From a bacterium (GTDB lineage Bacteria; Elusimicrobiota; Elusimicrobia; Elusimicrobiales; UBA9959): a stretch of 39,163 nt of DNA. Within the stretch, counting starts at the first letter, position 1. Every line of letters begins with the position of its first letter. Shown here piece by piece: positions 14,868-24,095 of the stretch. The notes below the pieces were generated by a model. It was not told where the DNA came from, ran no database searches, and saw only the letters and a list, made by a program, of their open reading frames with translations. The translations under genes and the position numbers were made by a program. The stretch lies in assembly GCA_021811185.1 (NCBI GenBank), contig JAJZPL010000027.1, forward strand, positions 1 through 39,163. Direction: 5' to 3'.

Positions 14868-15560
14868 CTACCTGTCCGTCCACCTGTAACCCGCTCCGGG
14901 AACGGCGTCGATACGCGTCCCGTAAGCCCCGAGCTTGCGCCTAAGCCTTGAGACCGTTACTTTTATCGTAGCCCGGACAGTTACGGACTCCAATCCCCAG
15001 ACGAACTCGCGTATAGTGGAGAACGAGAGAACATGCCCGCGTTTCTTCAGGAACAACGTCAGCAAAGCGCACTCTTTCGGCAGCAGCGCCAGTTTACGCC
15101 CGGCCACGGCCGCCTGCCCGGCGTCCAGGTCCAGCGCCAGGCCGCCCGAGACCAACTCCCGCCTGCAGCCGCCGTTGTGATAGGTCCGGCGCAGCAGGGC
15201 TTCCAGGCGGGCCAGCAGTTCCCTGCTGGAAAATGGTTTCACCACGTAGTCTTCGGCGCCGGCTTTGAACGCGTCGACCTTATACCGCTCCTCCCGCAGC
15301 GCGCTCAGCATAAGAACGGGAATATGAGAAAAACGGAGATCTGCTTTCAGTAAACCGCAAAACTTAACTCCGGAGATCCCCGGCAGGCGGATGTCCGAGA
15401 TTATAAGCTCCGGCTTATGCTCTTTCAGCCATTCCAGGGCACCGGCGGCGTCGGAAAAACATACCGTATCGTAACCTTCCCCGGCCAGAACCTCCGCCAC
15501 AAGGCGCGAAAGCCCTTCATCATCGTCCACGAGCAACACCAGCGTCCGCTGTCTTTTCAT
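14868..15560 (-). CDS. OmpR/PhoB-family response regulator (RR2)
   Basis: 230 residues. Receiver domain at about residues 8-120: acidic pocket VDDDEG, phospho-acceptor Asp in LIISDIRLPGISGVKF, switch serine in MLSALRE, Lys in VVKPFSSRELLARLEALLRR. The C-terminal winged helix (KLALLPKECALLTLFLKKRG, RATIKVTVSRLRRKLG, AVPGAGYRW) is of the Trans_reg_C type. It is only distantly similar to RR1, so this is not a recent duplicate. No kinase is nearby. It is transcribed divergently from the HTH regulator at 15749. A GGGAC-N32-TATCAT arrangement (15572-15614) sits upstream, echoing the class A promoters but without the GGTAAA repeat. The downstream gene is B3, separated by its own class B promoter. 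Confidence 0.95.
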   Translation of the reverse strand: MKRQRTLVLLVDDDEGLSRLVAEVLAGEGYDTVCFSDAAGALEWLKEHKPELIISDIRLPGISGVKFCGLLKADLRFSHIPVLMLSALREERYKVDAFKAGAEDYVVKPFSSRELLARLEALLRRTYHNGGCRRELVSGGLALDLDAGQAAVAGRKLALLPKECALLTLFLKKRGHVLSFSTIREFVWGLESVTVRATIKVTVSRLRRKLGAYGTRIDAVPGAGYRWTDR

Positions 15561-15571
15561 ATAACAGTTAA

Positions 15572-15614
15572 ATGATATTAGTTACTTTCCTTTTTCACAT
15601 GAGGCACAAGTCCC
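15572..15614 (-). promoter_or_regulatory. Possible promoter of the RR2 gene with class A-like spacing
   Basis: On the minus strand GGGAC (15610-15614) is exactly 32 nt from TATCAT (15572-15577), the spacing of the class A promoters. The upstream GGTAAA direct repeat is not found at the expected place, where GGTATCGCGAT stands instead. It could be coincidence. Confidence 0.3.
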
Positions 15615-15748
15615 ATTCCGGATACCCCGTCGGCTTACGTTAAAAATGTAGCCTATATCGCGATACCGGATATGTTCCGTACGCCTACACAGCAAAACCA
15701 TTTTTTTGCTTTAATGAAGGTGGACGGCGGGGTTTTGAGGTAACGCAC

Positions 15749-16594
15749 ATGGATACTGTTTTTTCCGCGATCCTGAGGAAGTACAGGGAAGAGGCCGGGT
15801 TCAAAACAGCCTACGCTTTTTACAACAACAACGGCGGGAAGGATATTTTCAGATTCTCCTACCGGCTGTACCTTGCCATGGAGGACGGCAGGCGCCTGCC
15901 GGCGTTCAAATATCTGCCGGTCCTCCTGCATGGGTTAAGGCTGGTGCCGCTGACGGCGGAAGCCTCACAGCTCATCTCCGCCTGGCTGGAGCAGAAATTG
16001 GGGAAGGACTCTTTCACTTATCTGCTGAAGCCCCTGCTAAAAGATCCGCCTCAGCCCTCCATTGCCTCTCCGCTGCATAGGGCGCTGGAAAGGTCCCTGG
16101 CCGGGAAAAAAGCATATCTCACTCCTGAGCAGATGGACGCCATCTCCGGCAGTAAGGCTAATTTCCTATGCTGGACGGCTCTTTCCAACGACACGGGCCA
16201 ATGGACGCCTGAAAAGCTGGGGAACAACCTTAAACTTGCCGCTTCAGAAGTGAAGACCGCGCTGAACAGACTTGCCGCGGCAAAACTGGTAAAAAAAACA
16301 AGCTCCGGGAGCTACAAATGCCCTCTGGCCGGAGAGATGATAGAATTCCCCCGCCAGAACGTAGTCAGGTCCGCAAAAAAACTCAGGGACCTGCGTAACG
16401 AACTTATTTCAGGGGGAGAGGAGATCTACTCCAGGCGCGGCATTTTACGCGCCGAGACCGCGGATTTCTTCAGGTATTTTCCATTGCTCTCGCTCAACCT
16501 CTCAACGGCGCAGACCTATGCCGTAACCGAAAAAAAGCAAAAGACGGCCATCTTTGCCGTCGAATGCAAAGTGGTGAAGATTCGGGATTTTTAG
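15749..16594 (+). CDS. HTH transcriptional regulator, TIGR02147/DUF4423-like
   Basis: 281 residues, ATG 15749 with GAGGT 8 nt upstream. Residues 1-60 resemble an XRE-type helix-turn-helix (ILRKYREEAGFKTAYAFYNN, then YLAMEDGRRLPAFKYLPVLL). Residues about 145-195 form a winged-helix domain (LCWTALSNDTGQWTPEKLGN, then VKTALNRLAAAKLVKKTSSG). The C-terminal part ends in an amphipathic region (PLLSLNLSTAQTYAVTEKKQ). This order and length fit the TIGR02147 group of regulators known from Fibrobacteres and relatives; assignment is from memory of the pattern, not a search. It is divergent from RR2 across 188 nt. It could regulate the island or just itself. Confidence 0.75.
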   Translation: MDTVFSAILRKYREEAGFKTAYAFYNNNGGKDIFRFSYRLYLAMEDGRRLPAFKYLPVLLHGLRLVPLTAEASQLISAWLEQKLGKDSFTYLLKPLLKDPPQPSIASPLHRALERSLAGKKAYLTPEQMDAISGSKANFLCWTALSNDTGQWTPEKLGNNLKLAASEVKTALNRLAAAKLVKKTSSGSYKCPLAGEMIEFPRQNVVRSAKKLRDLRNELISGGEEIYSRRGILRAETADFFRYFPLLSLNLSTAQTYAVTEKKQKTAIFAVECKVVKIRDF

Positions 16595-16773
16595 CTCATC
16601 TCGAAGGCTTCTAAAACCGTCACGGGCACGCCGGGCACGCATTCAACTCGCTTTGCTGAATGGCGGCCCCCTTTCCGGCTGTCTTAGTTCAATCTTTCAC
16701 TTTTCCCGCTCCGTCTCAGCGGATGATGCGAATGAGCGTCCGCCTGGGCGCTCCGTCGGAGCGGCCCGTTTTT
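16595..16773. other. Intergenic stretch after the HTH gene, closed by a terminator
   Basis: No gene is supported between 16595 and the class A operator at 16774. Only the terminator-like stem at 16746-16773 was recognised. Confidence 0.4.
16746..16773 (+). terminator. Terminator-like hairpin downstream of the HTH regulator
   Basis: GGGC-GCTCC pairs with GGAGC-GGCCC (one bulged G, loop GTC), followed by TTTTT at 16769-16773. It abuts the direct-repeat operator of the next gene, so it probably insulates that gene. Confidence 0.6.
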
Positions 16774-16873
16774 GTAAAAGACCGGTAAAAGAATGCAAAA
16801 AGGCACGTAGGCACAATGTTGGAAGAAGCCGGGACTATCGCTCTTTTGCGGAGGCGCTCTTGCTGGGTAGACT
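16774..16873 (+). promoter_or_regulatory. Class A promoter of the 16923-17498 gene
   Basis: Plus strand: GTAAAAGACCG / GTAAAAGAATG (16774-16795), 35 nt, GGGAC (16831-16835), 32 nt, TAGACT (16868-16873, in TAGACTAT). It lies on the opposite strand and is unrelated to the other copies outside the three elements, so it strongly supports the layout. Confidence 0.65.
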
Positions 16874-16922
16874 ATACCTGGAAGTTAACCGCGGCCGAGT
16901 ATAAATTCAGGAGGGAAAACAT

Positions 16923-17498
16923 ATGAAGACAAATGCAAAAGCGGGAATGGCGGCAATGGCGCTGATGCTGGCGATAACGGGCGGGACATACGCGGCGGAG
17001 TTCTCCGACCTGCAGGCCCTTACGGCCTCCAAGGTTAAAGCCGACGCCGCAAAAATAGCGGTTCAGGCTAAAGCGGAACACTGTGATGTTCAGCTGGTAC
17101 CTTCGGTAATAGTGGAATCTATGGAGATGACCGTTAAAACTTCGGCCGCCGGCCAGCAGCAGATGGCTGAAATACGTGCGAATCTGGAAAAAGCCGGCCT
17201 GGTCTACATCGCGGGGAGCGTTCAGCCGTACTATATTAACGAGAATTGGGAGAACGCAAGTCTTTGGAAGCTGAAGGTGCTGTACGCTACCAAAGCGGCG
17301 GTTCCGGCGGACACGCCGCGTATTCTGGACTTCAGTATCAGGGTCAAGAAAAACACCGAAGAGGCGCCTAAATTGGATGAAATACGGGCCAACCTGCAAA
17401 AAGCGGGCCTTGTTTATATTTCAGGAGAGACGCATCCTTACTACAGCAATGATCCTGAAGGGCCGCGCATTTTAGCCGTGAATTATGCGCGCAACTAA
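16923..17498 (+). CDS. Exported orphan protein A6 (leader A) with an internal repeat
   Basis: 191 residues, ATG 16923 with AGGAGG just upstream. Signal peptide MKTNAKAGMAAMALMLAITG then GTYAA, followed by leader-A-like EFSDLQALTASKV and KIAVQAK. The mature part holds two copies of a motif: AEIRANLEKAGLVYIAG with QPYYIN at about residues 81-105, and DEIRANLQKAGLVYISG with HPYYSND at about 153-178. The predicted helix plus strand unit may form a small alpha/beta repeat. No family was recognised. It has its own class A promoter. It is the only leader-A gene on the plus strand, and part of its 3' end recurs as a relic at 6809-6858. It converges on purH with 74 nt between. Confidence 0.8.
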   Translation: MKTNAKAGMAAMALMLAITGGTYAAEFSDLQALTASKVKADAAKIAVQAKAEHCDVQLVPSVIVESMEMTVKTSAAGQQQMAEIRANLEKAGLVYIAGSVQPYYINENWENASLWKLKVLYATKAAVPADTPRILDFSIRVKKNTEEAPKLDEIRANLQKAGLVYISGETHPYYSNDPEGPRILAVNYARN

Positions 17499-17572
17499 GG
17501 GGGCTGCCTGAATACGGATCAAGTCTTGCGTCGCGGCCCGCAGATTGGGCAGGGAGGTTCAGGTAAAGCTCG

Positions 17573-19072
17573 TCAGTGCCTGAAGTGGCGCATGCCGGTG
17601 AAGAGCATAGCGGCGCCTTTGTCGTCGCACAGCCGGGCGCAGTCGTCGTCGTCCTGCCAGCCGCCCGGCTGGATGACGGCGGTGACCCCGCCCGCCAGGG
17701 CGGCCTGCAGGGTTTTAAGCGGGAGCGCCGCGTCGGCGGCCATCACGAGGGGCCCGGCCCCGGGCAGGATGGAGCGTTTGTCCCGCAGCTTCCAGAGCGC
17801 GCCGCGCACCGCGTCGTAGGTAGAACTTTCCCCGGCGCTCACGGCCGCGGTGCAGTTGCCCTCCGCGAGCACTACCGCATAGGTCTTGGCGTACTTAGAG
17901 GTTTTCCACGCCAGTTTCAACAAGCGCAGTTCGGCTTCCGAGGGCCGGCGCCTGGTGGCGCAGACGGGCTCGCCGGAAAAGACCGCGTTGTCCTTGGATT
18001 CTATGATCACCCCGCCGGACACCGAATGCAGCTCCACTTCGTGGGGCGAGATCACCGGCGCGCCCAGCTGCAGCGCGCGCAGCCCTTCCTTCAAGCGGAG
18101 GATGGCGAGCGCCTCGGGGCTGTAGCCCGGCGCCACCACGTTCTCCACGAAAACTTCCTTAAGGATCCCGGCGGCGGCGGCGTCCACCTGCCTGTTGAAG
18201 GCGGCCGTCCCGCCCACCGCCCCGGCGGGATCGGCGCGGAGCGCGCCGCGCAGGCAGTCGGCCTGCGTTCCGGCCGCGCAAACTGCGGCGGGCCTGGCGT
18301 GTTTAGCGAGGACGCAGGCCGGCTCTTCGAACTGCACCGCCAGCTCGAAGGCGGTATCCAGGTCGAGGTAATGATTAAGGTTCAGCCCGCCGCCGCAAAG
18401 AAGTTTGGCGGCGTTAAGGCCGCGGGGTCGGGCCCCGCTCAGGGCGTAAAAGGCGGCCTTCTGGTGGCGGTTCTCGCCGTAATCGAGGTCGGTGACCTTC
18501 CTGAGGCTCAGCACGACTTCGTCGTCGAGCAGGTTCCCGGGCCCGGAAAGGTACTGGGCCACGGTGGCGTCGTAGGCGGCCAGGTACTGCCAGGCCCGCG
18601 CCGCCAGTTGTTGTTTGATCGCGGGCTCCAGGCCGCCGGTCTCCTGCAGCGCGCGCAGCACCGGCCCGTAGTCCGCCGGGCTCGAAAGGGTGATGACGTT
18701 CTCGAAATCTTTGGCCGCGGCCCTGAGCACGGCTGAATTGGCTTGGTCCAGGTAATTGGAAAGTTCGGCTACGCCGAATTCCTCCTGTTCCATCAAGCCG
18801 GCTACAGGATAAAGGTCGGCTGCCACCACATAGAAGGAAGGAAGTTCCACGCCGTTCTCGGAGACCGCGGGGAAGCGGCCGGAAAGGGCCTTGAGCACGC
18901 CCGCCGGCACCGGCGGGGTATAACGGACGTCTTCCGCCTCCAGCCCGGCTTCCTTCAGCAGTTTGTAGGTGGACCCGGAGGCGTAGAGCGCGAACCCGAG
19001 CTCGCTAAGGCCGCGGGCGAGGTCCTCCACGCCCGTCTTGTCGTATACGCTCAGGTAGGCCGTCTTGTCCAT
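17573..19072 (-). CDS. purH: Divergent PurH: AICAR formyltransferase / IMP cyclohydrolase family
   Basis: 499 residues, in the normal range for the bifunctional enzyme of the last two steps of IMP synthesis. N-terminal MGS-like cyclohydrolase domain about 1-180 (TAYLSVYDKTGVEDLARGLS, LYASGSTYKLL, AAYDATVAQYLSG). C-terminal formyltransferase about 185-499 (LDYGENRHQKAAFYAL, VVAPGYSPEALAILR, GGVTAVIQPGG, AMLFTGMRHFRH). Several signature sites differ: the cyclohydrolase VKTLHP..HGGIL stretch is replaced by LKALSGRFPAVSENG, the KH-x-N-P-C-G site reads KHARPAAV, and SAFGG reads GAVGG. Activity of either domain is therefore uncertain. It ends a minus-strand run and starts 5 nt after the stop of the thioredoxin-TPR gene. 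Confidence 0.85.
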   Translation of the reverse strand: MDKTAYLSVYDKTGVEDLARGLSELGFALYASGSTYKLLKEAGLEAEDVRYTPPVPAGVLKALSGRFPAVSENGVELPSFYVVAADLYPVAGLMEQEEFGVAELSNYLDQANSAVLRAAAKDFENVITLSSPADYGPVLRALQETGGLEPAIKQQLAARAWQYLAAYDATVAQYLSGPGNLLDDEVVLSLRKVTDLDYGENRHQKAAFYALSGARPRGLNAAKLLCGGGLNLNHYLDLDTAFELAVQFEEPACVLAKHARPAAVCAAGTQADCLRGALRADPAGAVGGTAAFNRQVDAAAAGILKEVFVENVVAPGYSPEALAILRLKEGLRALQLGAPVISPHEVELHSVSGGVIIESKDNAVFSGEPVCATRRRPSEAELRLLKLAWKTSKYAKTYAVVLAEGNCTAAVSAGESSTYDAVRGALWKLRDKRSILPGAGPLVMAADAALPLKTLQAALAGGVTAVIQPGGWQDDDDCARLCDDKGAAMLFTGMRHFRH

Positions 19073-19077
19073 GCGGC

Positions 19078-20685
19078 TTAGTTGGAAGCTTTTACTTTTT
19101 CCAGGTACTCTTTGAGGCCGCGCGACGAGACCTTGGCCGCGTCGGCTTCGGCTACGGCGTCGTTCAGCAGCTTGACGGCCCCGGCCTTGTCCTTCTGCGC
19201 CAGCTCTATTTTCGCCTGCAGGATAACGATGCTGGAATGGATGTCGCCGTACGAGAGCCGCGCGGCCAGCTTGGCTTCCTCGAGCGCTTCAGGGTATTTC
19301 TTCAGCTGCAGCAGCGCGCCGGCGTAAGAACGGTGAAAAGCGTATTCGGCCGGGAACTGCCCGGCCAGCCCGCCGTAAACTGCCGCCCCTTCGGCGTAGA
19401 GCCCGGCGGCCATCAGGCAGCGGGCCTGGGACATATGCAGCCCCTTGGCCAGTTCCGGCCCGGCGGCTTTGGCGGCGAGCCCGCCGTAAGCCTTGGCGGC
19501 GCGCCCGTAAAGATCTGTCGCCAAATCCTTCAGCCCCGCGTCTTCCATGTCCGTGGCGGCCTGGTACAGCACGTCCTCGGGGCCGTAGCCCTCGGCCGCC
19601 GCGTCTTTAGAAACGTTCAAGCGCCCGATCAGCGCGTCCAGCCCGGCTATATAGGGTTTGGCGGCCGCGGGGTCTATTTTTTGCAGCGCCGCTATCCAGT
19701 CCAGCACCGCGCCCTCGGCGTCCTGCCCATCGCTGCCGTCGAAACGGCCGATCAGGCCCAGGTAGAGTTCCGTCATCTTCACCGTGTGGGTCGACACGTT
19801 TTCATGCACCAGGGCCTGGGCGTCCAGGTAGGCCGCGGCCCTGGTATTCACGCCGGCAAGGATCTTGCGGGCTTCCCCCCACTGCTCTCCGGCCATATAT
19901 TCTTTGGCCACGCGGAGCTTCCCGGCCTCGTCGAGTTTTGAGACTTCGGCCTTAGCTTTCGCGATAGGCTGGTCTTTCCACTTCTCCTGCTCCTTCACCC
20001 AGGCGCTGAAGGCCGCGAGGTTCCCGCTGCCGCTCCAGCGGCCGATCTCGTTCAGCTCCGCGTCGGCGATAAGGTAAGTGGGATAGCCGGCGGGTTTGAA
20101 CCGGGCCTTCCAGTCGCGCACCGCCGGCCGGTCCACGTCGAGGCTGACGCGCACCATGTTCCCGGTGGCCTCCAGGAAAGCCGGCTGGGTCAGCACGGTG
20201 TCTTCCATTACCCGGCAAGGGGGGCACCACCGCCCGAAAAAATCTATGAACAGCAGTTTGTGTTCTTTCTTGGCCAGCGCCAGCGCGCCGGCGGGGTCGT
20301 TCAGCAGGAAGCCGGCGAGCCCGGTGTCCTTGGCCTCTTCCGCCGCCCCGGCGGACGCCTTGGCCTCGCCGGCCACCAGCACGGTGAAATCCTCGAACAT
20401 GCACGCGGTTTCCTTGTCGTCGCAGATCTTGAGGCTCACGGCCTGCTCTCCGCCGGAAGTGAATTTACACTTCAGCTCTTTTTTGGTTATGTCGAAAGCT
20501 TCGGTGTCGCCGCATTCCTGCGGGGCTTTAAGGTTGAAATGATAGCCGGCCTTAGCCGCGTACGCGACAGTTTCGTTAAGCCCCGCGGTCCCGGCCGGGG
20601 GCGCGGTAAGCAGCGAGGGCGCCGCGCCCTGGGCGGAAGAGTAGCCAGCCGAGGATAAAAACGCTAAGGCGAGCAGGTATTTCAT
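19078..20685 (-). CDS. Periplasmic thioredoxin-like protein with TPR repeats
   Basis: 535 residues. Signal peptide (MKYLLALAFLSSAGYSSAQG). Residues about 30-110 resemble the N-terminal domain of DsbD-type proteins (AYAAKAGYHFNLKAPQECGD). A linker follows, then a thioredoxin fold at about 125-240 with active site WCPPC (LLFIDFFGRWCPPCRVME) and cis-Pro in AGYPTYLIAD. From about 250 to the end are helical TPR-like repeats (YGRAAKAYGGLAAKAAGPEL, YAEGAAVYGGLAGQFPAEYA, YPEALEEAKLAARLSYGD). It probably acts as a thiol-disulphide reductase or chaperone outside the cytoplasm. It lies 30 nt downstream of ligA and 5 nt upstream of purH in one probable transcript, although the three functions are unrelated. 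Confidence 0.85.
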   Translation of the reverse strand: MKYLLALAFLSSAGYSSAQGAAPSLLTAPPAGTAGLNETVAYAAKAGYHFNLKAPQECGDTEAFDITKKELKCKFTSGGEQAVSLKICDDKETACMFEDFTVLVAGEAKASAGAAEEAKDTGLAGFLLNDPAGALALAKKEHKLLFIDFFGRWCPPCRVMEDTVLTQPAFLEATGNMVRVSLDVDRPAVRDWKARFKPAGYPTYLIADAELNEIGRWSGSGNLAAFSAWVKEQEKWKDQPIAKAKAEVSKLDEAGKLRVAKEYMAGEQWGEARKILAGVNTRAAAYLDAQALVHENVSTHTVKMTELYLGLIGRFDGSDGQDAEGAVLDWIAALQKIDPAAAKPYIAGLDALIGRLNVSKDAAAEGYGPEDVLYQAATDMEDAGLKDLATDLYGRAAKAYGGLAAKAAGPELAKGLHMSQARCLMAAGLYAEGAAVYGGLAGQFPAEYAFHRSYAGALLQLKKYPEALEEAKLAARLSYGDIHSSIVILQAKIELAQKDKAGAVKLLNDAVAEADAAKVSSRGLKEYLEKVKASN

Positions 20686-20715
20686 AGTTTAATCTCCATT
20701 CATGTCCCGGCCGGC

Positions 20716-23132
<2,417 letters not shown>

Positions 23133-23218
23133 AAAATTTTATTCAGAGACCTTGTATACCCATATGATACAAAATTTACGAGGCGGGACGGAATACGGCG
23201 GCCCCCGGGCCGGCTTCT

Positions 23219-23247
23219 TTGCTTTAACGCGGCTTCTTTTGTAGACT
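23219..23247 (+). promoter_or_regulatory. Probable sigma-70-type promoter of the slipin gene
   Basis: TTGCTT (23219-23224), 17 nt, TAGACT (23242-23247). The start codon is 38 nt further on. The match to the consensus is moderate, but the spacing is ideal. Confidence 0.45.
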
Positions 23248-23285
23248 TTAGGCGTAGCAGGATTCTGCAGATACGGAGGTTCTAA

Positions 23286-24026
23286 ATGGCCATGTTGCCC
23301 TTAGTGATCATTATCGTGGTGATACTGTTCTCCAGCATAAAAGTGCTGAACGAATACGAGCGCGGCGTAACGCTGACCCTCGGCCGCTTCACCGGAGTGA
23401 AAGGCCCCGGCCTGATCTTCCTGATCCCCGGCATCCAGCAGATGTTCCGCATGAGCACCCGCGTGGTCGTGCTGGACGTCCCCCCGCAGGACGTCATCAC
23501 CCGCGACAACATCTCGGTGAAGGTCAACGCCGTCATTTACTTCAGGGTGGTGGACCCCCAGGCCGCCGTGCTGAACGTGGAGAATTTTATGTACGCCACC
23601 AGCCAGCTCGCCCAGACCACGCTCAGGAGCGTGCTCGGCCAGCAGGAGCTGGACGACCTGCTCGCCCAGCGCGACAAGATCAACAAGAACCTCCAGGAGA
23701 TCCTGGACCTGCACACCGAGCCCTGGGGCATCAAGATCTCCAGCGTGGAAGTGAAGAACGTGGACCTGCCGCAGGAAATGCAGCGCGCCATCGCCAAGCA
23801 GGCCGAGGCCGAGCGCGAACGCCGCGCCAAGGTCATCCACGCCGAGGGCGAATTCCAGGCCGCGCAGAAGCTCTCCGACGCCGCCGCCATCATGGCGGTG
23901 AACCCGGCGGCCATCCAGCTGCGCTACCTGCAGACCCTCACCGAGATAGCCACGGACAACAACTCCACCACTATCTTCCCGGTGCCCATAGACTTCCTGA
24001 ACACGTTCATGAAGAAGAACGGCTGA
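23286..24026 (+). CDS. Slipin/stomatin-like SPFH-domain membrane protein
   Basis: 246 residues, ATG 23286 with GGAGG 6 nt upstream. One N-terminal membrane helix ([20 protein letters not shown]). The SPFH/band 7 domain starts at about residue 20 ([52 protein letters not shown]) and continues through [35 protein letters not shown] and the coiled region [20 protein letters not shown]. These match bacterial slipin p-type proteins. It likely forms oligomeric membrane scaffolds. No NfeD gene is adjacent, although such pairs are common. A T-rich terminator follows, so it is a single-gene unit. Confidence 0.92.
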   Translation: MAMLPLVIIIVVILFSSIKVLNEYERGVTLTLGRFTGVKGPGLIFLIPGIQQMFRMSTRVVVLDVPPQDVITRDNISVKVNAVIYFRVVDPQAAVLNVENFMYATSQLAQTTLRSVLGQQELDDLLAQRDKINKNLQEILDLHTEPWGIKISSVEVKNVDLPQEMQRAIAKQAEAERERRAKVIHAEGEFQAAQKLSDAAAIMAVNPAAIQLRYLQTLTEIATDNNSTTIFPVPIDFLNTFMKKNG

Positions 24027-24046
24027 CCAGGCTCACACGGAGAAAG

Positions 24047-24077
24047 ACGGGGACGGCCTGGCCGCCCCCGTTTTTTT
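24047..24077 (+). terminator. Rho-independent terminator of the slipin gene
   Basis: ACGGGG-a-CGGC pairs with GCCG-c-CCCCGT (one mismatch, loop CTG), followed by seven T's (24071-24077). Confidence 0.85.
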
Positions 24078-24083
24078 ATCGGT

Positions 24084-24089
24084 TATAAT
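24084..24089 (+). promoter_or_regulatory. Perfect -10 box directly before hemW
   Basis: TATAAT ends 6 nt before the ATG at 24096, so transcription would begin at or next to the start codon. This suggests a leaderless mRNA. The T-run of the upstream terminator occupies part of the spacer, and no -35 box is recognisable. Confidence 0.5.
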
Positions 24090-24095
24090 ATAAAT

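Noticed and set aside
16597-16650. Possible tRNA or small structured RNA after the HTH gene
   Set aside because: No cloverleaf or TTCGANNC-type T-loop could be built, and the short GGGCACGC repeats do not pair into a convincing structure.
17576-18736. 386-codon plus-strand frame across purH
   Set aside because: Shadow of purH on the other strand. The purH reading has clear family motifs throughout.
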